From a virus, in the IMG/VR virus record IMGVR_UViG_3300002460_000105, positions 1-34,901 of that record: a DNA stretch of 34,901 nucleotides; one strand, written 5' to 3'. A program made the translations under genes and the position numbers. This document shows positions 15,610 through 23,269 of the stretch, one piece after another; position 1 is the stretch's first letter; each line of letters starts with the position of its first letter. Below the pieces are notes generated by a model, which was not told the DNA's origin, did not search any database, and saw only the letters and a program-made list of their open reading frames with translations.

Positions 15610-17646
15610 ATGACTAAGACTGTTGCCGTCATCCAAGCTCGCATGGGAAGCACAAGACTCCCCGGCAAGGTGATGATGAAGCTTGGAACTGGGCCTATTC
15701 TGCATTGGGTATGGTCTGCCGCTAGAAATACACCGGAAGTGGATGAAGTTATCATCGCAACATCAACTCTACAAACCGATGATATAATCCACGACTATTG
15801 CGTAAAGAACAAGATACGGGTTTCCCGAGGATCGGAAAGCGACGTTCTGCTTCGTTTTATCGGCGCGGCAGAAGTTACCAATGCAGATATTATTTTACGT
15901 CTGACAGCCGACTGCCCATTTTTAGACCCAGCAGTTATCGGACAAGTCATTCACTTGCGGGCCATGACCAATGCCGATTATGCCACTAACACCAATCCTC
16001 CGACATGGCCGGATGGGTTGGATGTGGAATGCTTCACCAGAAAAGCATTACTAGCGGCCCACAAGGAAGCAACGCGCCAGACCGACAGGGACTGCGTAAC
16101 TCGTTTCATCGTCCGTAATCGTCATAGGTTCCCGGCCGAGAACTTGGTCTGTCCACTTCCCGGTATGGTCAACGAGCGGTGGGTTCTCGATACGGAAGAC
16201 GATCTGAAATTCTGCCAGGCCGTAGCAGAACGGCTCTCATGGGATTGGTCGCCGTCCTATATGGATATCCTACGGGTTCTTGAAAAAGAACCTGAACTCA
16301 GAGAACTCAATTCCCATCACATCCGCAATGAGAGATTCTACGAGGCGATGGCGGACGAGCCAACCATCGAGCGTTCCTATTCCATATCACAGAAGCTATT
16401 CGAGCGCGCCAGCAAGATCATTCCGTTCGGAGCGCAGACATTCAGCAAGAGCCATCTACAGTTCCCGTCTGAGTCATCACCGCTGTTTCTAACTCATGGA
16501 GACGGGGCCTATGCTTTTGATGTTGATGGAAACGACTATGTTGATCTTGTTGGCGCTCTCCTTCCTAATGTTCTTGGCTACCGCGACCCCGATGTGGATG
16601 CTGCTATTCGTCGCCAGCTTGATAGCGGTATCAGTTTTAGTCTCGCGACAGAGATGGAATCACAATTAGCTGAACGACTAATCGAGCATATCCCGTGCGC
16701 GGAAATGGTGAAGTTCGGGAAGAACGGCAGCGATGTAACTGCGGCGGCTGTCAGGCTCGCGCGTGCCGTTACCGGCAGGAAAGACATCATGCTCAACGGC
16801 TATCATGGCTGGCATGATTTCTCGATTGGAGCGAGCGAAAAAAGCCTTGGAGTGCCGTCCGATACGTTCCTGCTCTCCCATAGGTTTTCCACAGCCTCGG
16901 AAGCGGAAGACCTGCTTAGACACCATAGCATTGCTGCGGTAATTATTGAACCAGATCAATATAATGGTGATTTGAGAGAATTACAGGATTTGGTGCGACA
17001 ATTTGACACAGTATTTATTTTTGATGAAATAATCACAGGTTTTCGCTGGTCCCTTGGGGGGTTCCAAAAATACTGCGGCGTGACACCTGATCTCGCCTGT
17101 TTCGGCAAGGCAATGGGCAACGGGATGCCAATCTCCGCACTTGTGGGGCGCGCTGATCTGATGAAGCGAATGCAGCCGCCGAACAACATCTTCTATTCAG
17201 GAACATTCTTTGGCGAGACGCTCTCCATCGCTGCGGCCATAGCCACCATCGACAAGATAGAGCGCGAGAATGTCATCGGCCATCTACGGCGACAGGGAAC
17301 CAACCTTTGTGCAAAAGCGACAGAACTGATCCATCATTACGGATTGGCGAGAACTATCAGACTTAGCGGCACCCCACCATTGGTCAGAATCGAGTTCTTC
17401 GATCACCACGGAGCCACCAAGGAACAGATCAAGACATTGTTCATCCGAGAAATGATTGCTGCCGGTGTGCTTATCATAGCAAGCAACAATCTTTCGTTCG
17501 CTCACAAAGAACCTGAAATACGCCGCGTGCTGAAAGCATACGATCATGCTTTAGGTGTTATCATAGACACAATTGAGCGCGGTGACATCGCACGACAACT
17601 TGGAGATAACGTAATCCCATTAAAAACATCGGTGCGACATGCCTGA
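15610..17646 (+). CDS. Fused nucleotide-sugar cytidylyltransferase and class III aminotransferase
   Basis: The 678-residue protein joins two enzymes. Residues 1-245 are an SpsF/CMP-sugar-synthetase-type cytidylyltransferase, with VIQARMGSTRLPGK (7-20), TADCPFLDP (99-107) and WVLDTEDDL (191-199). Residues about 258-665 are a class III, glutamate-1-semialdehyde-aminomutase-like aminotransferase. It shows GDGAYAFDVDGNDYVDL, FGKNGSDVTAAAVRLAR, GYHGWHD, FDEIITGFR (471-479) and the PLP lysine in CFGKAMGNGMP (Lys500). The first half would activate a 3-deoxy-ulosonic acid as the CMP form; the second would move an amino group on a sugar or ulosonate. The two domains may act at different pathway steps. 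Confidence 0.85.
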   Translation: MTKTVAVIQARMGSTRLPGKVMMKLGTGPILHWVWSAARNTPEVDEVIIATSTLQTDDIIHDYCVKNKIRVSRGSESDVLLRFIGAAEVTNADIILRLTADCPFLDPAVIGQVIHLRAMTNADYATNTNPPTWPDGLDVECFTRKALLAAHKEATRQTDRDCVTRFIVRNRHRFPAENLVCPLPGMVNERWVLDTEDDLKFCQAVAERLSWDWSPSYMDILRVLEKEPELRELNSHHIRNERFYEAMADEPTIERSYSISQKLFERASKIIPFGAQTFSKSHLQFPSESSPLFLTHGDGAYAFDVDGNDYVDLVGALLPNVLGYRDPDVDAAIRRQLDSGISFSLATEMESQLAERLIEHIPCAEMVKFGKNGSDVTAAAVRLARAVTGRKDIMLNGYHGWHDFSIGASEKSLGVPSDTFLLSHRFSTASEAEDLLRHHSIAAVIIEPDQYNGDLRELQDLVRQFDTVFIFDEIITGFRWSLGGFQKYCGVTPDLACFGKAMGNGMPISALVGRADLMKRMQPPNNIFYSGTFFGETLSIAAAIATIDKIERENVIGHLRRQGTNLCAKATELIHHYGLARTIRLSGTPPLVRIEFFDHHGATKEQIKTLFIREMIAAGVLIIASNNLSFAHKEPEIRRVLKAYDHALGVIIDTIERGDIARQLGDNVIPLKTSVRHA

Positions 17647-18484
17647 AAGTATTTTAATCACTGGGGCAACAGGTACATTCGGTAAAACGTTTGTAAGGCG
17701 TCTGCTTAAAATAGGAAAAACAAAACGGATTGTCGTGTTCTCGCGCGGGGAAATCAGACAAGCCGACATGAGAATGGAACTGGGGGAGGATAGTCGGCTT
17801 CGATATTTCATTGGTGATGTAAGGGACAGGGATCGTTTGAGACGCGCCATGAATGGCGTTCAAGTCGTCGTCCACGCCGCCGCTCTGAAGCGGATTGAAG
17901 TAGGTCACTACAATCCGGTGGAGATGGTAAAGACAAACATCGGCGGGGCAATCAATGTCATCGAAGCCGCACAAGATACTGCCGTTGAGAAAGTCATCGC
18001 CCTTTCCAGCGATAAGGCTGTTGAGCCTATTAGTCCTTACGGCACCAGCAAGGCATTGGCTGAAAATCTATTCCTTGCATCAAACAATACCGTTGGCGGT
18101 CGTACTAAGTTTTCAATCGGGCGGTGGGGAAACATTTGGAAATCAAATGGGTCGGTTGTTCCAGTATGGCAAAAGATGAAACGAGACGGGCTTAATACGG
18201 TTCCTATAACTGATCCAGATTGTACGAGATTCTTTATGAGGATTGAAGAAGCCGTTGAACTCGTCCTCAACACTATCTCCATCATGAACGGCGGGGAAGT
18301 TGTTATTCCTGACCTGCCAGCCTACCGCCTTGGTGATCTCGCGGAAGCAATGGAAGTCAAGACTGACATTCGCGGCCTCCCAGTCTGGGAAAAGAAACAC
18401 GAGAGTATGAGAATTGGATTGAGCAGCGATAAGGTTCGCAGAATGTCAATCCAAGAGCTTCAGGAGGCGCTCCTACATGACTAA
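17639..18484 (+). CDS. PseB/FlaA1-like NAD-dependent nucleotide-sugar 4,6-dehydratase
   Basis: The 281-residue short-chain dehydrogenase has ILITGATGTFGK (5-16) for NAD, VVHAAALKRIEVGHYNPVEMVKTNIGGAINVIEAA (77-111) and ALSSDKAVEPISPYGTSKALAE (121-142), with Tyr134 and Lys138 as the Y-x-x-x-K pair. The AALK...YNP...KTNI...SSDKA signature is that of PseB/FlaA1-type UDP-GlcNAc 4,6-dehydratases (inverting or retaining). These make the 4-keto-6-deoxy sugar that starts pseudaminic- or legionaminic-type pathways. It is shorter than PseB (about 330 aa). It overlaps both neighbours by 8 nt. Confidence 0.85.
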   Translation: MPESILITGATGTFGKTFVRRLLKIGKTKRIVVFSRGEIRQADMRMELGEDSRLRYFIGDVRDRDRLRRAMNGVQVVVHAAALKRIEVGHYNPVEMVKTNIGGAINVIEAAQDTAVEKVIALSSDKAVEPISPYGTSKALAENLFLASNNTVGGRTKFSIGRWGNIWKSNGSVVPVWQKMKRDGLNTVPITDPDCTRFFMRIEEAVELVLNTISIMNGGEVVIPDLPAYRLGDLAEAMEVKTDIRGLPVWEKKHESMRIGLSSDKVRRMSIQELQEALLHD

Positions 18485-18671
18485 AATCTATGACGATATA
18501 ATCAACGAGATAGAAAACCTTCGCCGTATCAACAATTCAAACTGGATGGGTTTGTTACGCCTAGCATTGGAATCATCGCCAGAAAAAGCAAAAAGAATAC
18601 TTAAAGATATTAACTACCGTGATGAAAGAATTTCAGAATTAATGACCAAGCTCGGAGAAACCAGTGAGTAA
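18477..18671 (+). CDS. 64-residue helical protein, unknown
   Basis: The small protein starts MTKIYDDIINEIENLRRINN, is helical and AT-rich, and has no enzyme motif. It overlaps the dehydratase stop by 8 nt and its own stop overlaps the next gene (GTG at 18664) by 8 nt. Placement inside the biosynthetic series, like the 81-residue gene at 15364, suggests phage-style interleaving; function is unknown. Confidence 0.55.
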   Translation: MTKIYDDIINEIENLRRINNSNWMGLLRLALESSPEKAKRILKDINYRDERISELMTKLGETSE

Positions 18672-19827
18672 GTTGGTTCTATTCGGCGGCAAGCCAGAAG
18701 TAGATGGACCTATTGCTAGGTTCAATACGATTGGACAGGAAGAAAAGAATGCTGTTTTAGTAGCCATGGATAATGATCCGTTATCTGGCTTTCTAGGCGG
18801 CAAAGAACATGGCGGATTATGGGTTAGACGACTGGAAGAAAAATGGGCCGAGACTTTCAAAGTCAAACACGCCATCTCTATGAACTCGGCTACGAGCGGA
18901 TTGCTGGCAGTGGCGGCAACAATAGACAACCCTTTTAATAGATCATTTCTAGTATCTCCATATACAATGTCTGCAACAGTAGCTGCCCCGATGTTTTGTG
19001 GAACGACGCCAGTATTTTCAGATATTGAACCAGATACGTTCAATCTCGATCTGCAAAAGGTGTGGCCGTGGGGAGCTATTGCCGAACTTGAAAACGTGAA
19101 AGCAATTGTCGTGACCAACCTGTTTGGCCACGCGGCGGAACTAAGAAATATAAGAGAGTCCGCGGACAGATACGAACTCCTGATGATCGAGGACAACGCG
19201 CAATCCCCTTTCGCAATGGAAGATGGCAAATATGCTGGCACATTTGGTCATATCGGAGTTTTCTCCACAAATGTTCACAAGCACCTACAGAGCGGAGAAG
19301 GCGGCATCTGCGTAACTGACGATGACGATCTAGCTCACAATATGCGGATGTTTCGTAACCACGGGGAGATGTCAGGTGGCATGATCGGTCTCAACCTTCG
19401 CATGACTGAAATTACCGCAGCCATAGCACTAGCTCAGTTACAGAGAGCAGATGAAATCATAAGCGACAGGATAAAAATTGCCGAGAGATTGACTGAGGCT
19501 GTGAAAGATTTGCCTGGAATTACACCACCTGTTGTGCGAGAAGGTTGCCGCCATGTTTACTATTGTTGGGCTGCGAAATTAGATAACGGTATCGACCGTG
19601 ACTTGTTCGTAAAGGCCATGAACGCAGAGGGTGTGCCTCTCCGCGCTGGCTACATGAAACCGCTCTATACGCTCCCGGAGTTTTCTGCTTATGCTAGGTC
19701 ATGTCCTGTGGTTGAAGATGTTGAGAAGCGGTTAGTGCTATATGAGAACTGTTCATGGTCCCCGACCAGCGAGCAAGTGAAACAGATAGGAAATGCGTTT
19801 GAAAAAGTTATAGGGGAAATATTGTGA
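18664..19827 (+). CDS. DegT/DnrJ/EryC1-type PLP aminotransferase (PseC-like)
   Basis: The 387-residue protein begins at the GTG at 18664. It shows HAISMNSATSGLLAVA (69-84) for the cofactor phosphate, VVTNLFGHAAEL (149-160), LMIEDNAQSP (173-182, Asp177 to the pyridine N) and the PLP-lysine region FSTNVHKHLQSGEGG (200-214, Lys206). This family aminates 4-keto-6-deoxy nucleotide sugars, the step after a PseB-type dehydratase. Length and motif spacing are normal. It is followed by an inserted HNH gene whose GTG start overlaps its stop (GTGA). Confidence 0.85.
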   Translation: MSKLVLFGGKPEVDGPIARFNTIGQEEKNAVLVAMDNDPLSGFLGGKEHGGLWVRRLEEKWAETFKVKHAISMNSATSGLLAVAATIDNPFNRSFLVSPYTMSATVAAPMFCGTTPVFSDIEPDTFNLDLQKVWPWGAIAELENVKAIVVTNLFGHAAELRNIRESADRYELLMIEDNAQSPFAMEDGKYAGTFGHIGVFSTNVHKHLQSGEGGICVTDDDDLAHNMRMFRNHGEMSGGMIGLNLRMTEITAAIALAQLQRADEIISDRIKIAERLTEAVKDLPGITPPVVREGCRHVYYCWAAKLDNGIDRDLFVKAMNAEGVPLRAGYMKPLYTLPEFSAYARSCPVVEDVEKRLVLYENCSWSPTSEQVKQIGNAFEKVIGEIL

Positions 19828-20348
19828 AAATAAACGGACACAAAGAAAGAAGAAAAGTTCCTTCAACAGAATTAACATGGAGCCGACTCTTAGAAGTAAT
19901 AAATTATAACCCTAAGACAGGAGTTTTTATTTGGAAGAAGTATCACTCTGGAATAAGAATTGGCAAAGAAGCTGGAGCATTATTAAACAATAAATACAGA
20001 AGAATTTCTATTGATGGATTTTCCTATTTATCTCATAGACTCGCTTGGATGTATGTTCATAAAGAATTTCCTAAATGCGATATTGACCACATTAATGGAA
20101 ACGGACTTGATAATCGTATAGTTAATTTACGTCTGGCGACACGGAGCCAGAATCTTATACACTCCGAAAGATGGGGTCCGTCAAGAGGAATTTATTTTAA
20201 TAAGAATAAAAAGAAATGGCACGCCAGAATTCATGTTAATGGACGAGTAATTTCTTTAGGGTATCATCGTCTCAAAAAGAATGCACTTATTTCTTACCAA
20301 GAATCAGCTACAATTTATCACGGTAAATTCAATAGTCTCACAACATGA
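19824..20348 (+). CDS. HNH homing-type endonuclease with AP2-like DNA-binding domain
   Basis: The 174-residue protein has an N-terminal segment LTWSRLLEVINYNPKTGVF (17-35), an HNH core with SHRLAWMYVH and DIDHINGNGLDNRIVNLRLAT (86-106), and a C-terminal AP2-like domain (about 118-170: GIYFNKNKKKWHARI...LGYHRLKKNALISYQES). Such genes are free-standing homing endonucleases that cut unoccupied sites and spread by repair. It is clearly AT-richer than its neighbours and sits between an aminotransferase and a NeuB-type gene, both stop/start junctions being 4-nt overlaps (GTGA, ATGA). It was apparently inserted without breaking the operon. Confidence 0.85.
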   Translation: MKINGHKERRKVPSTELTWSRLLEVINYNPKTGVFIWKKYHSGIRIGKEAGALLNNKYRRISIDGFSYLSHRLAWMYVHKEFPKCDIDHINGNGLDNRIVNLRLATRSQNLIHSERWGPSRGIYFNKNKKKWHARIHVNGRVISLGYHRLKKNALISYQESATIYHGKFNSLTT

Positions 20349-21358
20349 ATATAGCTGGACAAGAAATAAGCTCAAAATATCCTCCGTTCATTATAGCGGA
20401 AGCATCGGCAAATCATTTGGGTAATTTAGAAAAGGCATTCAAACTTATCATTGCGGCAAAATGGGCCGGGGCTTCTGCTATAAAATTTCAGGCATACGAA
20501 ACCGACACGATCACCATAGACCATGATGGGCCAGGATTTGTTTTAGAGGACGGGCCGTGGAAAGGAAAGAAACTCTATGATCTTTATCGAGAAGCACAAA
20601 CACCTTTTGCGTGGTTTCCAAAGCTATTCGAGCAGGCTGAAAAGGCTGGCATTACTGCTTTTGCTTCGGTGTTTGATAAGTCTAGCGTTGATCTGCTTGA
20701 GGGCCTCGAATGCCCTGCATACAAAATCGCGTCGTTTGAGATCACGGATTTACCCCTTATTGAGTACGCCGCGAAAACCGGGAAGCCACTGATTATCTCA
20801 ACCGGGATGGCGAGTAACGAAGAAATTGAGGATGCTTATGAGACTGGAAGAAATCCAGTTCTATTGCACTGTATTTCTGGCTACCCGGCATTGCCGGAAG
20901 AAACTAATCTTGAAAACTTAGTTTGGCTTCGAGATAGGTATGGTCCGATTGTAGGTCTCTCCGACCACACCCTCGGCATAGAAATCCCCATAGCAGCTAC
21001 GGCTTTGGGTGCTTGTATCATCGAGAAGCATTTGACCTTGGCACGCTCTGACGACGGACCGGACGCTAACTTCTCACTTGAGCCAAACGAGTTCAAGGCT
21101 ATGGTGGAGGCTACTAGAATGGTTTGGGCCGCTCTACAGCCTTCTAATGCACCGTCAGAAAACCCCCAAAGACAAGCGAGGCGGTCGCTTTATGTAGTGC
21201 AGGATATCAAAACGGGAGAAGTTCTAACTAGCGAAAATGTGCGCTCGATCAGACCGGCCTATGGATTACCGCCCAAGATGCTGCCAGAAGTATTGGGGAA
21301 GAAAGCCAAGATTGATCTTTCCAGAGGCACGCCGCTATCAATAGAGATCGTCGAATGA
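20345..21358 (+). CDS. NeuB/PseI-family nonulosonic acid synthase
   Basis: The 337-residue protein condenses phosphoenolpyruvate with an N-acetylated hexose to make a nine-carbon ulosonic acid. Seen are FIIAEASANHLG (15-26), SAIKFQAYETD (45-54), IISTGMAS (150-157), LLHCISGYPALPEE (173-186), VGLSDHTLG (203-211) and IEKHLTLARSDDGPDANFSLEP (226-247). The last stretch is more like pseudaminic-acid synthases than neuraminate synthases. Residues 280-337 form the SAF/antifreeze-like domain (RSLYVVQDIKTGEVLTSENVRSIRP). It begins inside the HNH stop codon (ATGA) and ends inside the next start, so it is part of the same operon. Confidence 0.85.
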   Translation: MNIAGQEISSKYPPFIIAEASANHLGNLEKAFKLIIAAKWAGASAIKFQAYETDTITIDHDGPGFVLEDGPWKGKKLYDLYREAQTPFAWFPKLFEQAEKAGITAFASVFDKSSVDLLEGLECPAYKIASFEITDLPLIEYAAKTGKPLIISTGMASNEEIEDAYETGRNPVLLHCISGYPALPEETNLENLVWLRDRYGPIVGLSDHTLGIEIPIAATALGACIIEKHLTLARSDDGPDANFSLEPNEFKAMVEATRMVWAALQPSNAPSENPQRQARRSLYVVQDIKTGEVLTSENVRSIRPAYGLPPKMLPEVLGKKAKIDLSRGTPLSIEIVE

Positions 21359-21597
21359 TTCTTGTCTTGGAGCCGCCGCCGCGATACAACACCCCATACC
21401 AAGGACAGGTAATAGAATACGTCCTGCCATTGGCTCAAGCACGGCAATTCTGCAAGCAGCACGGCGTATGGGCGGACGCCTGTGCTTGGAAGGCCAAGGG
21501 CGTTTGCTATATTGTGATCCCGAAGGGCGGGCCAGTAAAAGACCTGGATGCTTACAGGCGGCATGAAAAAGCACATTGCCTAGGATGGGTTCATTAA
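21355..21597 (+). CDS. Small protein with zinc-protease-like HExxH-type motif
   Basis: The 80-residue protein starts MILVLEPPPRYNTPYQGQ and ends in DLDAYRRHEKAHCLGWVH. The HEKAHCLGW segment fits the H-E-x-x-H zinc-binding motif found in small phage proteins of this type, and the rest may form a short alpha/beta fold. If active it would be a metallopeptidase; no upstream pro-domain or signal peptide is seen. It overlaps the synthase stop (ATGA) and is the last gene of the plus-strand operon. Confidence 0.55.
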   Translation: MILVLEPPPRYNTPYQGQVIEYVLPLAQARQFCKQHGVWADACAWKAKGVCYIVIPKGGPVKDLDAYRRHEKAHCLGWVH

Positions 21598-21634
21598 CAC
21601 GGCAGGATTATAATGTTTCACATGAAACATCTGT

Positions 21635-21841
21635 TTATTTCTTCTTCGCTCTATGTGCTCTCTGGCGGTCGCGCCAGTAGCGGTTTAGTTCGAGTCTAGT
21701 ACCTTGGTCTACTTGAGATTGAGCTTCCTTCCATTCTTCTGGTGTTTTATTCCGTTTAGAGTGATTACATGGGGCGCATACAACAGCCTTGTTGCTTTTA
21801 TCGTTCTTCCCGCCCCTCGATTTAGGGAAGATATGATCCAT
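21635..21841 (-). CDS. HNH endonuclease, 5' end uncertain
   Basis: From the ATG at 21841 the frame gives 68 residues beginning MDHIFPKSRGGKNDKSNKAV, with the HNH core D-H-I-F-P, N and CAPCNHSKR. In the same frame upstream, without any ATG, GTG or TTG, lies VPSCFYCGRRTGPYH, which supplies the CxxC pair normally preceding this HNH type. The frame opens after a TAG near 21915. The zinc-ribbon part is therefore encoded but lacks a normal start, so the gene uses a non-standard start or has lost its 5' end. The promoter at 21894 lies across this region on the other strand. Confidence 0.55.
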   Translation of the reverse strand: MDHIFPKSRGGKNDKSNKAVVCAPCNHSKRNKTPEEWKEAQSQVDQGTRLELNRYWRDRQRAHRAKKK

Positions 21842-21893
21842 GTGATACGGGCCGGTCCTCCGCCCGCAGTAAAAACAAGACGGAACTATGCAC

Positions 21894-21923
21894 TTGACAA
21901 ACCGATCTAAGCCCTAATATACA
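21894..21923 (+). promoter_or_regulatory. Candidate promoter, shares 13-bp element with the right-edge promoter
   Basis: TTGACA (21894-21899) is followed by TATACA at 18 bp (21918-21923) or TAATAT at 15 bp. The -35 is embedded in TGCACTTGACAAA (21889-21901), a 13-mer repeated exactly at 34801-34813 where a second promoter is seen. No plus-strand gene follows before the element at 22063; transcription would run antisense into the interrupted gene. Confidence 0.45.
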
Positions 21924-21949
21924 AGGGTTTCTCGTCCTGTACCGTGCCG

Positions 21950-22062
21950 TCAATCGGCCTTGGGCTTGCCCTTAGGCTCCCGCTTGGGCGCACGCCCGGT
22001 TTGGAGAGCGGCTCGCATGGCGTCTTCGAACCCGAGGGGGTGGAGTCGCAATGGTATCTTGT
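21950..22062 (-). pseudogene. 3' half of a small gene interrupted by the IS1595-type element
   Basis: The minus-strand frame reads DKIPLRLHPLGFEDAMRAAL and continues into a Lys/Pro-rich tail ending KGKPKAD and TGA at 21950. It begins in the left copy of the 8-bp target duplication and continues in frame with the 5' half at 26387-26455. Joining the halves with one duplication copy gives a 57-residue basic protein. The type (basic N-terminus, L-x-P-L-x-F-E-D-A-x-R-A-A-L core, Lys/Pro-rich tail) is of unknown function. The gene is inactivated by the insertion. Confidence 0.8.
22055..22062 (+). repeat. Left 8-bp target site duplication (TATCTTGT)
   Basis: TATCTTGT lies directly left of the element and again at 26387-26394 directly right of it. 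Eight base pairs is the duplication length known for IS1595-family elements. The exact copy, and restoration of an open frame when one copy is kept, fix the insertion point. Confidence 0.85.
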
Positions 22063-22087
22063 CCCGATTATATGGTTGACAAAGCAG
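22063..22087 (+). repeat. Left terminal inverted repeat
   Basis: The repeat begins CCCGATTATATGG and ends TTGACAAAGCAG. It matches the reverse complement of 26362-26386 at all but positions 3, 5 and 6. The -35 element of the transposase promoter (TTGACA) lies inside it. Confidence 0.85.
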
Positions 22088-22104
22088 ATTTGAGGCCCTA
22101 TAAT
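22076..22104 (+). promoter_or_regulatory. Perfect-consensus sigma70 promoter of the transposase
   Basis: TTGACA (22076-22081), 17 bp, TATAAT (22099-22104): both hexamers and the spacing are exact consensus. The -35 lies in the terminal inverted repeat. Predicted start of transcription is near 22111, about 25 nt before the transposase ATG at 22136. Such a strong promoter on a transposase normally needs a repressor; see the operator-like repeat overlapping the -10. Confidence 0.85.
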
Positions 22105-22125
22105 CCGGCATAAACTGGATTATAG
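22098..22125 (+). promoter_or_regulatory. Operator-like inverted repeat over the -10 of the transposase promoter
   Basis: CTATAATCC (22098-22106), a 10-bp spacer, and GGATTATAG (22117-22125) are perfect 9-bp inverted repeats covering the -10 and the start of transcription. A protein bound here would block polymerase, or the RNA hairpin could affect translation. The candidate regulator is not identified; the transposase itself is one possibility. Confidence 0.6.
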
Positions 22126-22135
22126 GACTTCAACC

Positions 22136-23077
22136 ATGAACCTCACCGACCCACGTTTTCAGGACGCCGAAAAGGCCCGCAAATGGCTAGAGGCACAGCG
22201 TTGGCCAACTGGCCCAGTTTGCCCGCATTGCGGCAACGTCGATCCTGAAAAGATCACTGCACTTAAGGGCAAGGTGCACCGCCCCGGCCTGTATCAGTGT
22301 GCCGAATGTCGTGAACAATTCACGGTGACAGTCGGCACGGTCATGGAGCGCAGCAAGATTCCGCTGAACAAGTGGGTTGCCGCCATGCACCTGATGGGCG
22401 CCAGCAAGAAAGGTATGTCGGCACACCAGCTACACCGCATGCTCGGGATCACCTATCAGTCCGCGTGGTTTCTCGCACATAGAATTCGTGAGGCCATGCG
22501 CGATGACTATGCAAGCCCGATTGGGGGCGGCAGCAAGATCGTCGAAGCCGATGAAACCTATTTCGGCAAAGCCGAGACGCCGCGCGTCTCTCCGCAGCGC
22601 AAGGGCCGCCCCTTCACCAAGAAGGGCCACGCTTGGAATAATCGTCCTATCCTCGCCCTTGTAGAACGCGGCGGAAGCGTTCGCACGTTCCATGTCCCGG
22701 TAGCCGACAAAGCCAACGTGCAGGCCATCGTCGCCGCGAACATCGCACGCGAGAGCCGCCTACATACCGACGAAAGCAAACTCTATTTCGGCGCGGATAA
22801 AATGTTCGCTGCGCATGAAACCGTCAAACACAGCGCCGGCGAGTATGTCCGCGACGACATTCACACCAATTCAGCAGAAGGCTATTTCAGTATCTTCAAA
22901 CGCGGTATGCGCGGCGTCTATCAGCACTGCAAAGAAAAGCATCTGCACCGCTATCTAGCGGAGTTTGATTTTCGATATAACAACCGTATCGCACTTGGCG
23001 TCGGAGATTTTGAGCGCGCCAGCAAGATCGCGAAGGGTGCAGAAGGCAAGCGCCTCACCTATCGACGGCCTCATTAA
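22136..23077 (+). CDS. IS1595-family (ISXO2-like) transposase
   Basis: The 313-residue protein has an N-terminal zinc-binding part (CPHCG at 34-38 and CAEC near 55), then a catalytic domain. This shows KIVEADETYFGK (first Asp), LHTDESKLY (second Asp) and HTNSAEGYFSIFKRGMRGVYQHCKEKHLHRYLAEFDFRYNNR, the characteristic closing block of this family with the Glu/Asn region. Length matches intact family members and no frameshift is visible. It moves the 4.3-kb element by recognising the 25-bp ends. It is transcribed from a consensus promoter that partly lies in the left end. Confidence 0.9.
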   Translation: MNLTDPRFQDAEKARKWLEAQRWPTGPVCPHCGNVDPEKITALKGKVHRPGLYQCAECREQFTVTVGTVMERSKIPLNKWVAAMHLMGASKKGMSAHQLHRMLGITYQSAWFLAHRIREAMRDDYASPIGGGSKIVEADETYFGKAETPRVSPQRKGRPFTKKGHAWNNRPILALVERGGSVRTFHVPVADKANVQAIVAANIARESRLHTDESKLYFGADKMFAAHETVKHSAGEYVRDDIHTNSAEGYFSIFKRGMRGVYQHCKEKHLHRYLAEFDFRYNNRIALGVGDFERASKIAKGAEGKRLTYRRPH

Positions 23078-23140
23078 GCCGGTTTACAAATTTCAGGCTG
23101 CGCGTTTTATCCGCTGGCGAAAGCGCAAGTGATAAGCAGC

Positions 23141-23269
23141 ATGCGGTTCACTTTATCCGTTGGAGAAAACGCTATAGCCGCTAGAATATCCAGGCGATCT
23201 TGTGGATTCGATGATATTGTTGATCTGCTGGAAGCTTGGGAATCGGCACCGGGGGAAATAAATGCCTAG
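23141..23269 (+). CDS. 42-residue frame overlapping the methyltransferase start
   Basis: A frame from the ATG at 23141 to TAG at 23267-23269 overlaps the methyltransferase start (23262) by 8 nt, the arrangement of a coupled leader or small partner. The peptide starts MRFTLSVGENAIAARISRRS and ends FDDIVDLLEAWESAPGEINA. It has a helical C-terminal half and no recognised motif. It could be a small control protein for the downstream enzyme, a leader, or a remnant. No strong ribosome-binding site is visible. Confidence 0.4.
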   Translation: MRFTLSVGENAIAARISRRSCGFDDIVDLLEAWESAPGEINA

